Origin: Himantopus leucocephalus
Lineage: Eukaryota; Chordata; Aves; Charadriiformes; Recurvirostridae
Reading direction: 5' to 3'
NCBI GenBank assembly: GCA_003993805.1
Contig: RSEF01000005.1
Coordinates: forward strand, 18,436,654 to 18,500,653
Length of the DNA stretch: 64,000 bases
This document shows, piece by piece, positions 11,111 to 25,000 of this stretch. Position numbers and translations under genes: made by a program. The notes below the pieces were generated by a model, which searched no databases, had not been told where the DNA came from, and saw only the letters and a list, made by a program, of their open reading frames with translations. Each line of letters starts with the position of its first letter. The first letter of the stretch is position 1.

Positions 11111-14100
11111 AGGCTCCTGAGCAACCTCCCTTAAACAGCGTATCATCCCTCTGTACTGCGAAGGCTGGCTTGTCCTCTATATGGGATACTTTGGGCTCCT
11201 CAAAACAGTTTTCTGCTCTTACTTTCCTTTAGCTTCAGCTCTTCTTTTCAGAATCCCTAACAGGTCAGTTTTTCTTTGCTTAAAGTGAACAACAAAAAAA
11301 CCTGCTGAATTGATATTTACTGGCTGGGGAACATGGTAATCCAGAAGAAAAATGTGCCAGTATTATCTTGGGTTTTTTGTTTGATGATGCAGAGAGAAGG
11401 ACGATGGGAGAGGGCTCCACCAGTGCCCGTGAACCTTGCACAGAGCACAGAGCTGGCGAGGGTGCGGTGATACTGGTGGGTTTGGCCACACCTAGGGGAG
11501 TGGAAGCAGCGTTTGGCCTGGGGCTCTGGGGCAGACTTCTAGGTGGAGACTAATAACCTTCTGTTCCTGTTCCTCCTAGCTACTGACAGCAGTCCTGGAA
11601 GCTGTGCTGGGTTGTTAATTAGCCTCCCAAACTGTGTTCCTTTCCTGAAAACTCTTTCGGAGCCTGTTGCTAAGATAAATGTCTTGCCACAGGGTTTACC
11701 TTTCCTCTCTTCTTTGTATTGGAAGGGATGGACGCACTCATAGCTGTAGACAGCTTGAGTATTTGGACTGATCATAGGGATCTCTGCTATTTACTTTCTA
11801 TTGTTTATCTGTCTGGTTCAAGCTCCTCTGTTTTCCACAAGATGATGACAAAAATGCCGATGGAGTTACTGAAATGGTTAATAGTCTGGGGCACTGGCTG
11901 TCCAGGTTTAGCAACTGTTGCTCAAGGCAGTGAATTCCAGTTTGAGCTATTTAAACACCTGGCCTGGCTGGAAGGGGTTGTTCCTTTCAGCAGTCCCAGA
12001 GCAGCAGCTGGAGTCAGGAATATGAGATTTCTAGATCAAATGAGGATTATTTTCCTTTCATGCGCACACTGTGGTTGGAGATCACATCCAGTGCTAGCAT
12101 GGATCAAAATCATGACTGAGGGATAAAAGTGGTAGGCATGTATGTACATAGCGATAAGCAGTTTATGAATAGTTTGCACTCCTGTTTTGTCCCTTCAGCC
12201 TTTCCTGGTGCCTCTGTCTTTGCTTCCTATTCCACTACAGGTTCCTCAGTCTGTAATAGGACCTATAGCATATTAATGACCTTTTCAGCCAGAGCCGGCT
12301 CTGCTCCTTGCTGTCCTGAGTTCAATAAACTGCTGTCATCAAGTTTCTGGCTTTCTTTGGCTGGTATGATTTTGAGAGGTCCCTTGCTTTTTACAGACTA
12401 GGGTTTAAGGATGGCAGTAAGCTCAAGGTGCTCCAAGGCTTTTAAAGTCTTAACACAGCCCACAAAGGAGAGCTGGTGGTGTGGATGGGCTTATATAAAG
12501 CAAGCTGAAGCTCAGAAACATGAGGCTTTAGACCAAGTTTCCAGCTAGTTTTATCATTTTCAGTATGTTTTGTCCTTTACCATTGTAGAGCACACAGGTC
12601 AAAGGGGACTGGTCATGCTTCTTTGTTTTGCCTTGGCCAGCTCAGGCAGTCTCAGCAGACATCTAGGTTATGAGATGAGTTGTGAAGATTAAATTCTGAT
12701 GATGGAGCAGAGGCACTGTGGTGTTGAGCAGTTTATGCTACTTCATCACTTAGATCTTGTACAGCTCCGGATTCACCCTCAAACCTCCTTTAAGGAAAGC
12801 AGTCAGATGAGCTGGGTGAGGAACAAGACCTTGAATTAGAGGTTGAGACTATGCATAACAGTTTCTGAAAGACTTTTGTTGGGGTGGCTGCAGCTGGAGC
12901 CACGTGGTGCCAGGTGTCACCCATTTAGGGTGACACAGCTTGCATGTAACATGCAGAGCTGGACTGTGCCATTCACTTCAAATCACTTCAGGTGTTAGCA
13001 TCATTATAGGTGGATTAATGTAAACAAGGAGGTTTCCTTTTGACTTCTCCCTTTTTCCCATTCAAGTAGGAGGACCATCACTCAGAAGTATTTTCTTGAG
13101 TATATGGGTCACATTAGTACCCCTAGGACCTATTTTCGTTTCAGCCAGGCAGGAAAGCAGTTAACAGAGGTGAGTTCTCGGATAAGATCAGTCCCTTGAA
13201 TGACAGCTGTTTGGAGTCAGAAATTGTTATGAGGGTATAAAGTGCCTGTGAAATGATCTGTCAGTCTTGTCTCCCTTGTTGATCTAGGCCCCTGGTTTGG
13301 TAGGAAGGGATGGTCTTGGGCAGCAGGCAGGGCCGTCTTTGGCACACCAGTGACACTAGCCAAAACTGAAGCCTCCCTTCATATGGACTTGAATTTTCTG
13401 ATCTGAATTTGTACTGGCAGAAGCTGAGGGATGCTCGTCACTTATGTAGATTTATATTCACAAAAGCACACTCGCTTCTACATACTAATAATACCTTCTT
13501 TTTTTTTTCCTTCTTTCTGTTAGGTTTGCTTTCTCCATGTGAATTCTGATTTACAGTGATGCTCTTTCTGGTTATTAAGACTCCTTTTCTCTACACCCTT
13601 CCTCTTGCCTCTTTCATAGCCTAAGCCAAAAATATTTGTCTACCACAAGCAATCAATGCCAGATTTGTTGTGTGGGCAGGACTAACAGTAAGTAAGGGAT
13701 AACTAAACAGAGAAAATTGATGCTTCACTAAAAATAGAGCTTCTGTAGAAGGTAGAAACTGGTTCCTCATGTCAAAGCTAAAGAATAATTAATTGAGCAA
13801 TTGGGATGAATTTGCAAAATTATTCTTGGTGAACCACATCCTTCCCATGCTCAGTGAGGAGGCAGGGGATGATACAGTTTTGAAGCAAGCACAGAAGTGG
13901 TGAGAGGGGCCATCTTTGCAGCCCTTAGTGACTAAAGCTGCTTATCATTTGACTTTGTTTTAAGAGGTTAGAGCATTATTGCTCAGGCTGCATGCTGGCA
14001 ATTTTTGAGATCTTCCTGAATTAGTAGGAGTCTGGGTGGAGCTCAGTCTCAAGCAAAGCAGACAGACTTTGCAGAGAGAGGGGACACGACAAGGTGTCTT

Positions 14101-15309
14101 GCTTGCTTGCTTGCTTGTCTGTTTTCTCCCTGTACTTTGCCTGTCATGCCCACAGTTTTGGGGGATTGTCACTTGCCATGGCCTCAGGCTGATTTTAGTG
14201 AGGGCATCCATACTGTAAGATAGCAAATGCTGCTGGCCTGGTCCAGTGCTGCTGAAGGTAATTTAGACTTAACTCAACATTTTACACTCTGGATCAAGCC
14301 CTGAGACTTAACGCAGCTATGGTATTGCACCTACTGAAGATCATTCTATACTTTAATCTGTTGTCCTGTAACCCATGGTTTCTGCACTGTCTGACTCAAA
14401 TGATGTTCTCATCATTTTGCTACAACGGATTATAGCAGCTGATTCCCAAGGCAACACCAGCTGTTTAATTATAGCTAATAAATTGTTATCTACAAGCACC
14501 ATGTTTGCCAATATGGGGAAGAAGCCTGTGCCAGAAATGAGCCGTTCCTGATGCTGGGGAACTGGAGGTTGCTGGAGGACAGGGAGAATGCCCATCTGAG
14601 TCTGGTGCACTCTTGTTTGAAGGTGATTTGCAGTGAGAGCAAGGGCAGAAATGACCTAAGATGTCCTGAGACAGGGTTAAAAACATGTACTCCGTTGCTA
14701 GTCAGGATTTCAGTATGTGACCACTTGAGTTTATTATATCTTTGTCAGTGATAACAGAATGCCCTCTATTTTGAAATGTAGGTGCATTTAAACTCTTGTC
14801 AAATCATCCCAGTTCGTGCCCTAACTGGGGAAGAGACCGGCAGAACTCAGCTGTGACACTGTCCCAGTATCTGTTTTGGCAAAACAGCACACTGTGGGCT
14901 GGCCAGCTACATGTGCTAGGCAGCTGGTCAGCCTACGCATAGCCCTTGACTAGAAGCAAAGCATTCTTTTTTGCCTGCTGGACATGAAACAGGGGAGCTG
15001 CAGGATTTTTAACTGTGGAGGTCTCACAGTGAACATGGAACATACATTGCTGGAAAGAGAGTTGCATCAATTCTGTTTTTTACAGAGCAGCTTATTATCA
15101 TCAAATGCAGCTTTCCCTCCTCTCTTGCTGCTGAGTCTTTCTAAAATGGGCTATAACAACCATTTTGAATATTATGACAAGGTTTTAGAAATACCAACGT
15201 GGTCAAATTTATCATTTTCTAGGCACAACTCTGACTCCCCTTGTCTATTGCCTGGTCTGCACTTTGCGTTCTTTAGGCTTCACTAATTTTGTTCTTGGCA
15301 TCTTGAATC
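11111..15309. other. Single-copy sequence, no gene seen
   Basis: No repeat family or domain recognised apart from a perfect hairpin (12914-12936) and a short CTTG repeat near 14096-14120. Confidence 0.5.
12914..12936. repeat. Perfect 9-bp inverted repeat (hairpin)
   Basis: GTGTCACCC, a 5-base loop ATTTA, then GGGTGACAC. A palindromic CCACGTGG E-box lies just upstream at 12900-12907. There is no T-run to suggest a terminator. Confidence 0.75.
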
Positions 15310-15590
15310 CGTGGAAGTCCTAGACATGCAGGCTGGAAAAGACTTGATAAAATCATGCAATTCTTCCTATGAACAGAGGTAGCATGGAGCATACGTAGAT
15401 CATCCCATAGACCATACCTAGACATCTTGACAATGATTTGTCTATACCTGTTCCTGAAGATCCTATGTGAAGAGGATTCTGCCATCTCAGTTGTCTACTA
15501 TAGTGCTTAACTAACTTCATAATTATGAAGTTTTATTGCAATGATTAACTGAAATCTTGCTTATTATAAATTTAGCCTTTTATATTTTTT
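15310..15590 (-). mobile_element. Old CR1 LINE 3' region
   Basis: On the plus strand GGCTGGAAAAGACTTGATAA, a middle TTTGTCTATACCTGTTCCTGA and then AGTGCTTAACTAACTTCAT and GAAGTTTT follow the order of the reverse-oriented end of older avian CR1 copies. Many substitutions and small deletions; no frame survives. Confidence 0.7.
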
Positions 15591-15889
15591 CCAGGTAGAG
15601 AACAATTTGAACAATGTTCTTTAGTTTTAAAAGTTTACGTGTTTAAGGTGGTTTGCCATATATTCCTCATTTTTTTTTCCTGGGAGGCAAAACAAGTGTG
15701 TTCTTTCTAACGCTTTGCTTGATCATACTTCCTAAACTATCAATATTATTCATTTTCCTTTAACTAGATCGTGTTTTGGATGAAAGAGCATTGGAAGAGG
15801 TTAAAACTCTGTTAAGGTAGAGATCTGTAATTTTAGAAAAACACTTTAATACCAACTCATACCAAACAGTTCAGCCCAATGTCGGGGGT
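15591..15889. other. Spacer between two old LINE pieces
   Basis: AT-rich sequence with no recognised content; it may be decayed LINE. Confidence 0.35.
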
Positions 15890-16165
15890 CTCATATGGCC
15901 AGTAACAAATAGGGAAAATATAAAAATTGGGGTATGGTTACTCCATAAGGTGCTCTCAGCTTTCAGCAATCAGTGGTTTAAAAACTTCCTGAACTGGAGG
16001 TTACATCTATATCATCACATTCAATAGACCCTGATGAACTAATTCAATTGGCTGAAAAAGAGGTTAGACAAATTTTATCGTTAATCTTCAAAGCATCTGG
16101 TGACAACGAGTTCCTCAATTTAAGTGCTATCCGCACAGAAAACATATTTCCCACAGCTTGTCTCA
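15890..16165 (-). mobile_element. Very old LINE (CR1/L3-type) fragment
   Basis: The block GCATCTGGTGACAACGAGTT followed by TATCCGCACAGAAAACATATTTCC resembles the reverse-oriented ORF2 end of ancient vertebrate CR1/L3 elements (TGTGGCAAxGAGTTCCACA type). Only the 16060-16160 part matches well; the left border is uncertain. Confidence 0.45.
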
Positions 16166-19100
16166 GATGTGTTTGCCTGGCAATTTAACCACTGCTCCCA
16201 CCCCCCTTATCCCCCATTAGCTCTTGCATTGTGAGAAATAGCAAGTGTTCTCCATATCATTCATGTGTGCATAGACCACTGGCAGCATGTTTGGCCTTTT
16301 TTCTCATACCAAATGTATATCACTCCTAAAGTCATAGAGTAAGATTGACCTTCTCTAGACAAATTACTGCAATTGGTATGCACGCCTGGCTCTTGTTTAG
16401 TTTGTGGTTTAGTTCAAGTCCCAACCCTTTTCTTCAGTGCCTTGCCTAGTCAGTTACTCCCCTTTCTGAATAGGCTTGTTTGATTTATTATTTTCCCTCT
16501 CCCTCTTTAGGGTAGCCCCTCACACTTTTCTTCACTGAACTTTGCATTTCACAATGCAGACATTTGTCCTGCAGGGGGAGACGACTGGAAGCAGTATTGT
16601 GCATCTTCATCAAGGGCAGAGTGCTGTGCCCCAGCACCAAAACTCTATGTGTCACAAGATACGTGTAACCAACATTTGCTTTGGAGTTTTCTACTTCCAA
16701 AACGTGTTTGTTTGCTGGAACAGAAGGAGAAGCCTGTCTTCACAAAGAATCTAAACTGAATGTCTGTGCCAGGGAATAAAGGCAGGCTTATGGACAGTTA
16801 CTGCAGGTTAGGTGGCACATAGGCCATGAACTTTGAGAATTTGGGATTATTGGCTCTACAACTAGACCAAGAACATCTTTCATACACTTTGATTGGTGGT
16901 TCCTCAAGAGAAAGTAAATATTAAATGCTGGGCCCTGGCCAAATTAGTCTGCTAACTTTTGCATTTCACCTTAACGGTTCCATCCAGCTAGACAAATAAG
17001 ATGATTACTTAAGGATCAAAGCATTCATCTGAAAGTTTAAGGATGAGTAGATGTGCTGGGAAATGTGACCCCTAAGGACAATTGAAAAAAAAGAAAATCA
17101 ATAGAAATTCACAATTTCTTGAAAGCTTAGGGAGGAGGTAATGCAGAAATTTGATTTGAGTAAACTGCATGTAAATTGCTTAAATCCTTGTTTGCAAGGA
17201 CTTGCTACCAGGAGCCAGTGAATGCCACCTCAGCACCTGAGCTGCTGGGTTCCAGCAGTTGGCTGTGAGGTTTGGATAGTTTGATAATCTGCCTCCTGGT
17301 ACCAACCTCAGCCTTGGTGTCCTCGTGCTATGCTGTGCCACCAGAGGAAGATGAAGGGCAAACTTCTCAGTGGACTTGGTTTGGGTTCTCCAGCTTCTCT
17401 GCAAGATTTCCAGGGCACTGCTCTACGCTGAGGACTGCCCCTGTGTGCTGCCCCAGGGATGGACAGGTTCTGCTGCAGGTATTGCATGTGTGTGTGCACC
17501 TGTACACATTAGGTTAAAAAAATAGATGACCTAAAACTATTACAGCTGCAAGAGATCCCAAACACAGGTGATCACGATCTCTTACCATTCTTCCAAACCT
17601 GACCTGATTTAATGGCATTGGTTGCGAACAAATAACCTCTAGCACTTTGTAGAAGAGAGTTCTTGTGGATGAACAAAGGGGCATAGCAGTCATTCAGTGA
17701 AACGTCACAGCCTCTTTTCTTTTTCCCCTTTCCCTCCTGGAAATGGTGTGTCTTTCCTATTCCTTCTGTGTGTTTTATCATTCACCCTTACTTGCACGTA
17801 TTTAATATATATATTTTTCAAAAACAGCAGAACTGCAGAATCTGGCCCAAATGTTGTCAGGGACAGCTCTGCAGGGTTGTGGCTGGATTGAAGTGATCTG
17901 CAGGTTTAATGATGCTCTGTAGGACTGAAATGCTAGTATTCTGTGCCAGGTCGAGCTCTGATTTGTAGTTTGTTGTTGGAAGAACACGATAAATATATTT
18001 TAAGGGATTTTATGAGGTTTTAGGAAAGATGTAACTTATGAGGGTAATAAAAGATCAAGAAGTCTACTGTGATTGCAGTTTGAAGTCACCAAACCTTTGT
18101 AATTTATTTTTTTGTCTTGACTATTCCTTCACCCATTCTAAAAATTCTTTCCTGCAGAGAAGTGTCCCACGTGCTTTCCTCCCAAAATACAGCAGCAGCC
18201 ACTCCTGCCTTCTGCAACCCCTACTGAAATAAGAGGTGAGATGCAGAGGTTTTCTGCACAAATTAATTGCAGACATTTCAGCTGCTGAAGTAATTGCCTG
18301 TGGGAAGGGACCACATGTAATTTGAGAAAGGACTTTGCCTCCCCTGCTGTGTATAGTGGAAACCTGCTTGACACCTATTCCTGGTGCTAGGAACTCAGGA
18401 GGGCTGGGGAGTATGGCTTCACCTGAACTCTGTAACCTCTGTGTGTTCACATCATCCTTACATAGGCCTGCTCACTCATCACTTCTTTCACCTCAGTCAT
18501 GTTACTGAAGATGCTGCTGTATTAAACTTTTATTCTGAGCTGTTTACAGTCCCTGATCATTCTGTTTCAGTAATGTTATGGGTCTGGTTCAGTAAAAAAA
18601 AAATTGCTGAACAGATGTCTCTATAAATATCATGAAAAGATTTTGCTCCTCTTCCTCTTACTACTTATTCTACATATCTGATCTCAGGAAAGTTACCAGG
18701 AATCTGCCAGAGATCACAGCTGGGTGCTGGAGATTTTATGTCCAGGGAGACTTAAAAACCATACAGTGGTCCTGCCTCTATATTAAAGGGTAATATAGTT
18801 GTGTGTAACAGGAAATCATAGGACAGATATTGACCACCGCATCCTATGTAGATTTTGCTGAGATTTGCTTTGATTGTCAACTGGTGGCCAGAAACTATCT
18901 CTAACTCAATCATTCCCTAAGGCCACTCACCTGGTGGCTCAGAGGCACTGGAGTAGGCAGATTGCTGGTGGCTACAAAAATGCTCTAGCCAGGGGTCAAG
19001 CGAGCATCTCTTGCCAACGCAGAATGGGCTGTCCTGATCTCATCTTATTGGTAGATTTGTATTAGGTAAGAAATTAGGGAAACTTCATGAGCTATGGTGC

Positions 19101-20675
19101 TAAAATACCATCTATATTTATACACTCCCTTCAACTGGAATTGTGCAAGTATCAGAGTTTGACAGTAGTTTGTGAAAATCTGTTGGGAGGGTGGGTAGGA
19201 GGAAGTATTTCCAAACCATCCCTCTGGGGACTTGTGCTAACAGACTCATCAACTCACTGCAGTAAATTGGCCAAGAACCCTGGTGGGACGCGAACTTTGA
19301 GGTACTTGTGGATGGGGCTGGGATTGCCTTACATAAGAAAGATACAGCTGCAGGTACAAGCTCTAGTGAGTCCTATGAAGGCTGGTGTTTGCTACTTATG
19401 GCCTCTAGGTACTCTGGTGAGACAGCTTCCTGGGATATGAGTGATTTGCTGATCATCTGGAGTAGGAAGGATGTGGCAGGGTAATGATTGCTCCGTGGTG
19501 CATGATCTGGCATGCTGCCTACATAGTGAAGTTGCTGGGCTGAGAAGGAGAACCGGGTAGGAGTTAAAAGGCGGGAAAGCTTGTTCTTTGGCTCTCAGTC
19601 TGACAGAAGACTTGCTTTTGTAAGCCTCAAGAATTCCAGTGCTATGGACATTAGTGCCTGAAGATAGCTTGTAGGAGAGCAAGCCTTGAGGTAGTCTTAA
19701 TACATCCTGGCTATTCAAGAAGTAGTGTCCTGAATAAGGGTCTTGTGGGAGAGGAGGCTGCTTTTTGACCTTTCTTTGCTTGGCTTTGCTTTCAGACTCT
19801 CCCTCACATGTTTGTATAATCTTAGAACAAATTTTGATAACTTAAATTGCTGGCTTGGAACTCAGACAACTGGCAAAAAATGGTCAGGAAAGAAAGTTCA
19901 GTGCTACTGCTTTCCCCTGGCTGGTGACCACTCATTCTCCCCATCACTGAGCCTGTTGGTAGCTCAGGTTGCCCTTGTTCTTGTAACAAAGATTGCTGGA
20001 CAGGAGAAGAATTGAGCAGTAAAAAGGCAGCCAAGACCTCAGCTTTGCAGGAGCATGTTTTAAGGCTCTGTCTAGACTAAAGGGTAAGCACAGCCTGCAT
20101 AGGAAACCTTCTCTGCAAAAAGCTGCACAAATATTGCCAAATATACAGCCCTGTGCTGCCCCCACCATTTCCATACTGCAGTTTGTGGATGGTAGAGTTG
20201 AATCCTGCTCATGGGAGGCTTCTGCTGAACTCCATCACCTACCTCATCCTCAGCGGTGACTGAGAAGAATGTTACACCTCTGCTGCTGTCAGTTTCTGCT
20301 TGGGGTGAGGAAGAGGAGCAGCATGGTAGTGGTGGGTGCCAGTTATCAGCTATGAGAAGAGAGGAGGTGCAAAGCACCCTGTTGTGTACCCTAAAACCTA
20401 TCTGAAGGCCCTGTATGGCAGCTGGGGGCTGCATGGGACTCTAGTTCATTCAGAGATTACTCTAGTACTTAAAAGTCACCACATTACAACAGAATACATT
20501 GACATGTACTGCTGGTGACTGAATCCATCCTGTATGTATTGGCTGTGTCAATGGCTTGCATATGGTTATTTTTTCCTCTTGTGAGTAGCAAAATTTACAG
20601 ATGATAACTTCCTGGGGTTCATGTAGTGGTTCAGGTCAATGCATGTTGTCCCCGGGTTTCTCAGAATGCGATCTA
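16166..20675. other. Single-copy sequence, no gene seen
   Basis: No recognised repeat or domain. Short frames on both strands look like chance, including an open plus frame at 19087-19440. Confidence 0.5.
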
Positions 20676-20767
20676 CAAAAATCAATTTAATTGCTTTTGT
20701 GCTAATGTGGGCCCAATCATTGTGCGTATCATGGGCCCAAAAATCAATTTAATTGCTTTTGTGCTAA
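20676..20767 (+). repeat. Exact 30-bp direct repeat, 62-bp period
   Basis: The block starting CAAAAATCAATTTAATTGCT and ending TTTTGTGCTAA occurs at 20676-20705 and again, identical, at 20738-20767. Between them TGGGCCCA-type motifs occur at 20708-20715 and 20732-20739. The flanks do not match, so the duplication appears limited to this unit. Identity suggests a recent event or an assembly artefact. Confidence 0.9.
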
Positions 20768-21934
20768 CTTGGCTTTCACAGCCGAACTGAAGGGGTAGAA
20801 TGCTCACCAGTCTTCTGTTCACAGTATGCACCTATCACGTTTCTTTGTACTGAAACCTAAACTGAATCACCCAGATTTCTTCAGTTTGCAGAACTGGACC
20901 TGAAATATCCCAAGCCCAGTCTTTTCCCTCTGAATTTTGCCATAGTAGTTTCTGGGCAAAACTGATGCAAAGTAAAACACAGGTGAGAGAGTAGAGGTGT
21001 TCACCACCTGCCTGTTTTTAAACAGGTGTTGACCTGGTGAGAAGGTCTAGTACAGTTCAGATGGATTCTCATTGCACCACAGTGATTTTCCTATCTCTAC
21101 TTCAAACCACCCTCTGCAGTCTTCTTCAGAGAAGGAAGAATGTGCTACTCTGCTCCACAGAAGCCACTTATAGCAATGTTCATGGTGCTGGAGGGCTGTC
21201 AGCTTTGCTAAGTGGTGGGGCAGGGGGGAAGCAGGCACTTGAGATAAGAATAGTACGTGAAATCTTAAATTTGATGGGCCTGTCAGGGAGGAAATTACAG
21301 CTTGGAGGAGGAAAAATGGCTGTGTTTTGAATTTTCTGTAGTAAATATAAAGTCTGGGGGTTTTGGCAGTGAGGAGGCAGTTCCACCAGGAATGTGTAAG
21401 GCTTTGTTTGGGACATGCCTGCCACAGCTGTTTTTCATTATAAAAGAGCAAGAGGAGGACTTGGTGACAAGGAACCCTTGTATCCTGTGGTAGAGCTGGT
21501 ATAAAAGATGCAGGGATGAATGTGGAAAGAGAGGGGATGGAGCCTGGAGGACGCTGGAAATCACTTAAACAGCGCAGGTGGTACCTGAATGAATTTGGCA
21601 TAGGGTTGCCGTTTCCTCCTCATCTCCAATGAAACAACGAATTGCTGACCTCACCTGGCAGTAGCTGCAGTGCAGTTCCCAGCTGTGCCAGGGGCTGGGC
21701 ACTTGTCTCTTTATGGTCTGTATTTAAGAATAAGTTGCTTGCTTTTTAAATTATATTTTAAATTCTGCTCTCAGGCCAGTTTGAACTTGTACTGTGGAAG
21801 AAGTGCTAGTATTTATGGCTGCTCTGCTGAGTTTCTGCACAGATTTCTGCCAGAGGGAGCGCAGGGTAGAAGGGGAGGTGAGGGACATGCAGAAGAGCTC
21901 TGCAGGTCCAATCTAAAAATGCACGCAGGCATGC
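20768..21934. other. Single-copy sequence, no gene seen
   Basis: The longest open frame outside the LINEs (minus strand, 21047-21601, 184 codons) lies here. It shows no domain, and open frames overlap it in other phases, so I do not call it a gene. Confidence 0.45.
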
Positions 21935-22080
21935 ACCATCACCTGCTGTTCACAGGAGGCAGAAAGGTGAAATAACGTGTCCAGGGTCACACAACAGGCT
22001 ACTGTCAAAGCACAAGCAGTGCAGCCATGCCTCAGCCCTTCCTATTGGACTCTGCACTTCTCTGGGTAAGCTGTCCTAGC
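21935..22080 (-). mobile_element. MIR-like SINE
   Basis: GGTGAAATAACGTGTCCAGG then GTCACACAACAGGCTACTG, followed by an AGCC...CCTATTGGACTCTGCACTTCT block, follows reverse-oriented MIR (TTAAGTGACTTGCCCAAGG, GTCACACAGC, then the CAGTCCAGTGCTCT end). Good order of blocks over about 130 bp. Confidence 0.65.
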
Positions 22081-25000
22081 CATCCCGTGGTCCTCCATGT
22101 GGAGCATCAGCTTCTTTTTCTGCAGGATGCGTCCATGTAAACTGAATGCAATGTGGAATGAAAATACACCTTCATCCTTTTCTTCCCAACCAGGCTACTG
22201 AGAAGGTGTGATGCTGTACTGGTAATGCCACCAGTGATGTGTTTGGTGAAGGGAGGATCTGGGGCACCAGAAATGACAGTACTGCAGTCAAAAGGATGTT
22301 CTGGTCTCACCTTTGAGGCAAATTCTCAGTGCATTGTGCAGTGTTGGAACAACGTTGTCCAGCAGGGCTGACACTGAAACACTCCGTAACAGTGTGCTGT
22401 GCTGTACAGTGTCCCCTGGATGGCACCCCTGTTTGCCAGCTCCTGTGCAGCTGCTTCACTGGAGTTCAGTCTGTGACCTGTCTGTGAGCCATCCTCACCT
22501 CAGCAGGCTTGGGCTGGCTTAAGCTGTTGGAAGGACCTTCCCCAAGGGAAAAGGGGACATTTCCAGATTGTGCACATGTTAGTGAAGTGGGGCCAGCTAT
22601 CCTAATGCTATGAATACCCAGAAGCTGGGCTTGTGTTTCTCAAGCATGAACCCCCAGGACCAGTCTTTCCATACTTGGCGCACTGAGATGTTTAAGAAAC
22701 CCAGCCCTTTATTTCAATGCTTATCTGACTGCCAGTCTAATTTAAATACCTTGTCTCAAGAAGTGAATGCGGAAGCATTTCTGAAAGTTGCTTTTTCAAC
22801 AAGTTGCTCTTGGATCGCTGTTTTAGTGTGGCTGTCAGACTGTAGTTTATAAGAGATCTAGCTCATAGTTGCCAGGGCAGAGGTGAGAACGACGCTGTTC
22901 TCTTACGGATCTGTGTTTTACGAGTGGAATCTTCATTGCCTAGTAAGAGACAAGCTCTGTATTGAAAAATTACATAGGCATGGGGCTCCCATACTGGATC
23001 TTGTCCTGTACAGATTCTCTGGTGTCTAAGAAGAGTTCAGACCCTGCCTCTCCTTTCCTTTTTATGGGAATATTAGTAAGGTTTCTCTCCTCAACTGGCC
23101 ATCTATATCTGTGAAACTTGTGCAAATTTGGTATCTTTGAGCTCTCTTCTGTCAAAACTGACAAACAGATTTAAAAGATTTCAGGAAGCAAGGGAAAATG
23201 GTGACTACCAGACAGGCACAGGTAGAGCATTACCACATAAACTGAAAATACAGTTCTGTTTCTGACATAATGTCCATTCAGGAGGACCATAATGCTCCTC
23301 GTATTGTATGTATAAGATATCAGGATGTTTCACTTTTCCTAATTCATCTCCTATTTTAAGGAGGGGGGTGAATGATTTTTGCGTCTTCTCTAAGACTCTT
23401 AGTTAGCACTGATGATATCCCACCATACAGGAATACCATGTTACCAGTGAGCTTGGTCTTTGAATTCAAAGCTATTTGTTCTCACCTCTTCCAGAGTGGA
23501 TTGTGCCCACAATTTGTAAACTCTTTCAAAGTCCTTTTGGACTTCTTACAGTTACAGAGCAAATAAAGGAGAGTTCCTAGTGCAGACAGCAGGGAAGTAA
23601 GAAGGTTAGAGCCAAAAGATGGCCTGCTTCCTCTGAATGCATTGGTGTGATAATGGGGAGCAGGGTAGCTGATGACTAACCCACGGCAATGCCAGAAAGC
23701 CAGCCTGATGACCACCAATCCTACCAGGGGCCTGGTGTTGGCTTCTTAAAGTGACATCACAGTGCCAAGAGCCTGGGCCAGGGGCAGTCATGGAGCCAAA
23801 GTAAATGTTTAAGCAAAGGCTGATGAGCACATATTGCCTCTTTAACATCATGGGTTTCTTGGAAATATGAGTGCTAAGAACTTGAGCTGTTTTCATTTCT
23901 GCCATAACAAAGTCAACTGGCCAGATGACCTCCTTTTTCCCTCCCTCTTTTCCCCCATCCCTCCCCTTCCAAATTTTTTTTCCCCTAGGTCCCAAATCAC
24001 CATTATTAATCACTTACAAGGACTAAAAATAAAGCAGAGAGTTGGAAACAAGTACTCCTCACATCCAGATAGTTTGGGCTGGAGCAGAACATAAGCAGTG
24101 GGCTTTGTGTCCTTGCTCCTGGCAGTGCAGAGAGGACATGCCAGTGATGTTGCCAAAGGAGAGGGTGGTGATAAGGCATTGCTGAATTTCAGGAAGATAG
24201 CTTGAGAGCCTGGCTGTTGTTTCTCTAGGTCTCTCTTCCTTTTGGCTCCTCAAACAGGTTGCAATACTTAAGACCAAGAGTAGGTCTGGCTCCTGCTTCT
24301 CAGTCAGCTGAAAAGCCACAGGATGTGGCTTCTCTGTTTTTCCTCTCTAGTCCTCTGGGGACAAGACCTTCATATTCCAAATACAGCCACTTCAGAGAGG
24401 AGGCACTGGCAGATTTCCCCACCCCTGCCTCTCTGAGCCAAGTGACTTGTGTGTTCTCCCTTTGACCAAGCAGCAGTACACTGAGTCCTTTCCACAGCTT
24501 CTTGCTAAAGTTAATTGCCATAGATTTAGCTATCACTTGCCTTCTTTTAATTTCAAATGATTCACAGATTAAGACATACCTTTTAGTTCAAAAACAAGGA
24601 GTCCTGATATTTTATGTTAAGTAGACTCATGATCATATTTCAGCCTGCAGTTTTTAGAGGCTTGGAAATAAACATTTGTTTTTTCTCAAAAACGAGCTGC
24701 TTAATAACCTGTTACAGCTTACGCCTACTAATGCCCTCAGACACAGCGCTATTGCCCCTTTAGAGATGGGTTTTTTTCCCCTGGCATGCCTTCTTGAGGT
24801 TGATGTTTTTCAGTCTTGGCAGATAAAGTGCAAGCTCTTTGTTTGTGAGTAGCTGGTTTAAACTTTGCACTTTGGCTTGTTATTGCCCAATTGCTACGAG
24901 TCCTTCATTCCTGTTGTGTTTCCCCGTTATTTTCCATTTGGTTTTAGGTAGTTCCTGAGTTATGGTGTCTTCTCACAATAATAACAGATGTCAGCATGGC

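Noticed and set aside
21047..21601. 184-codon minus-strand open frame
   Set aside because: No domain, no splice or promoter context, and overlapping open frames in other phases; explained by chance in moderately GC-rich DNA.
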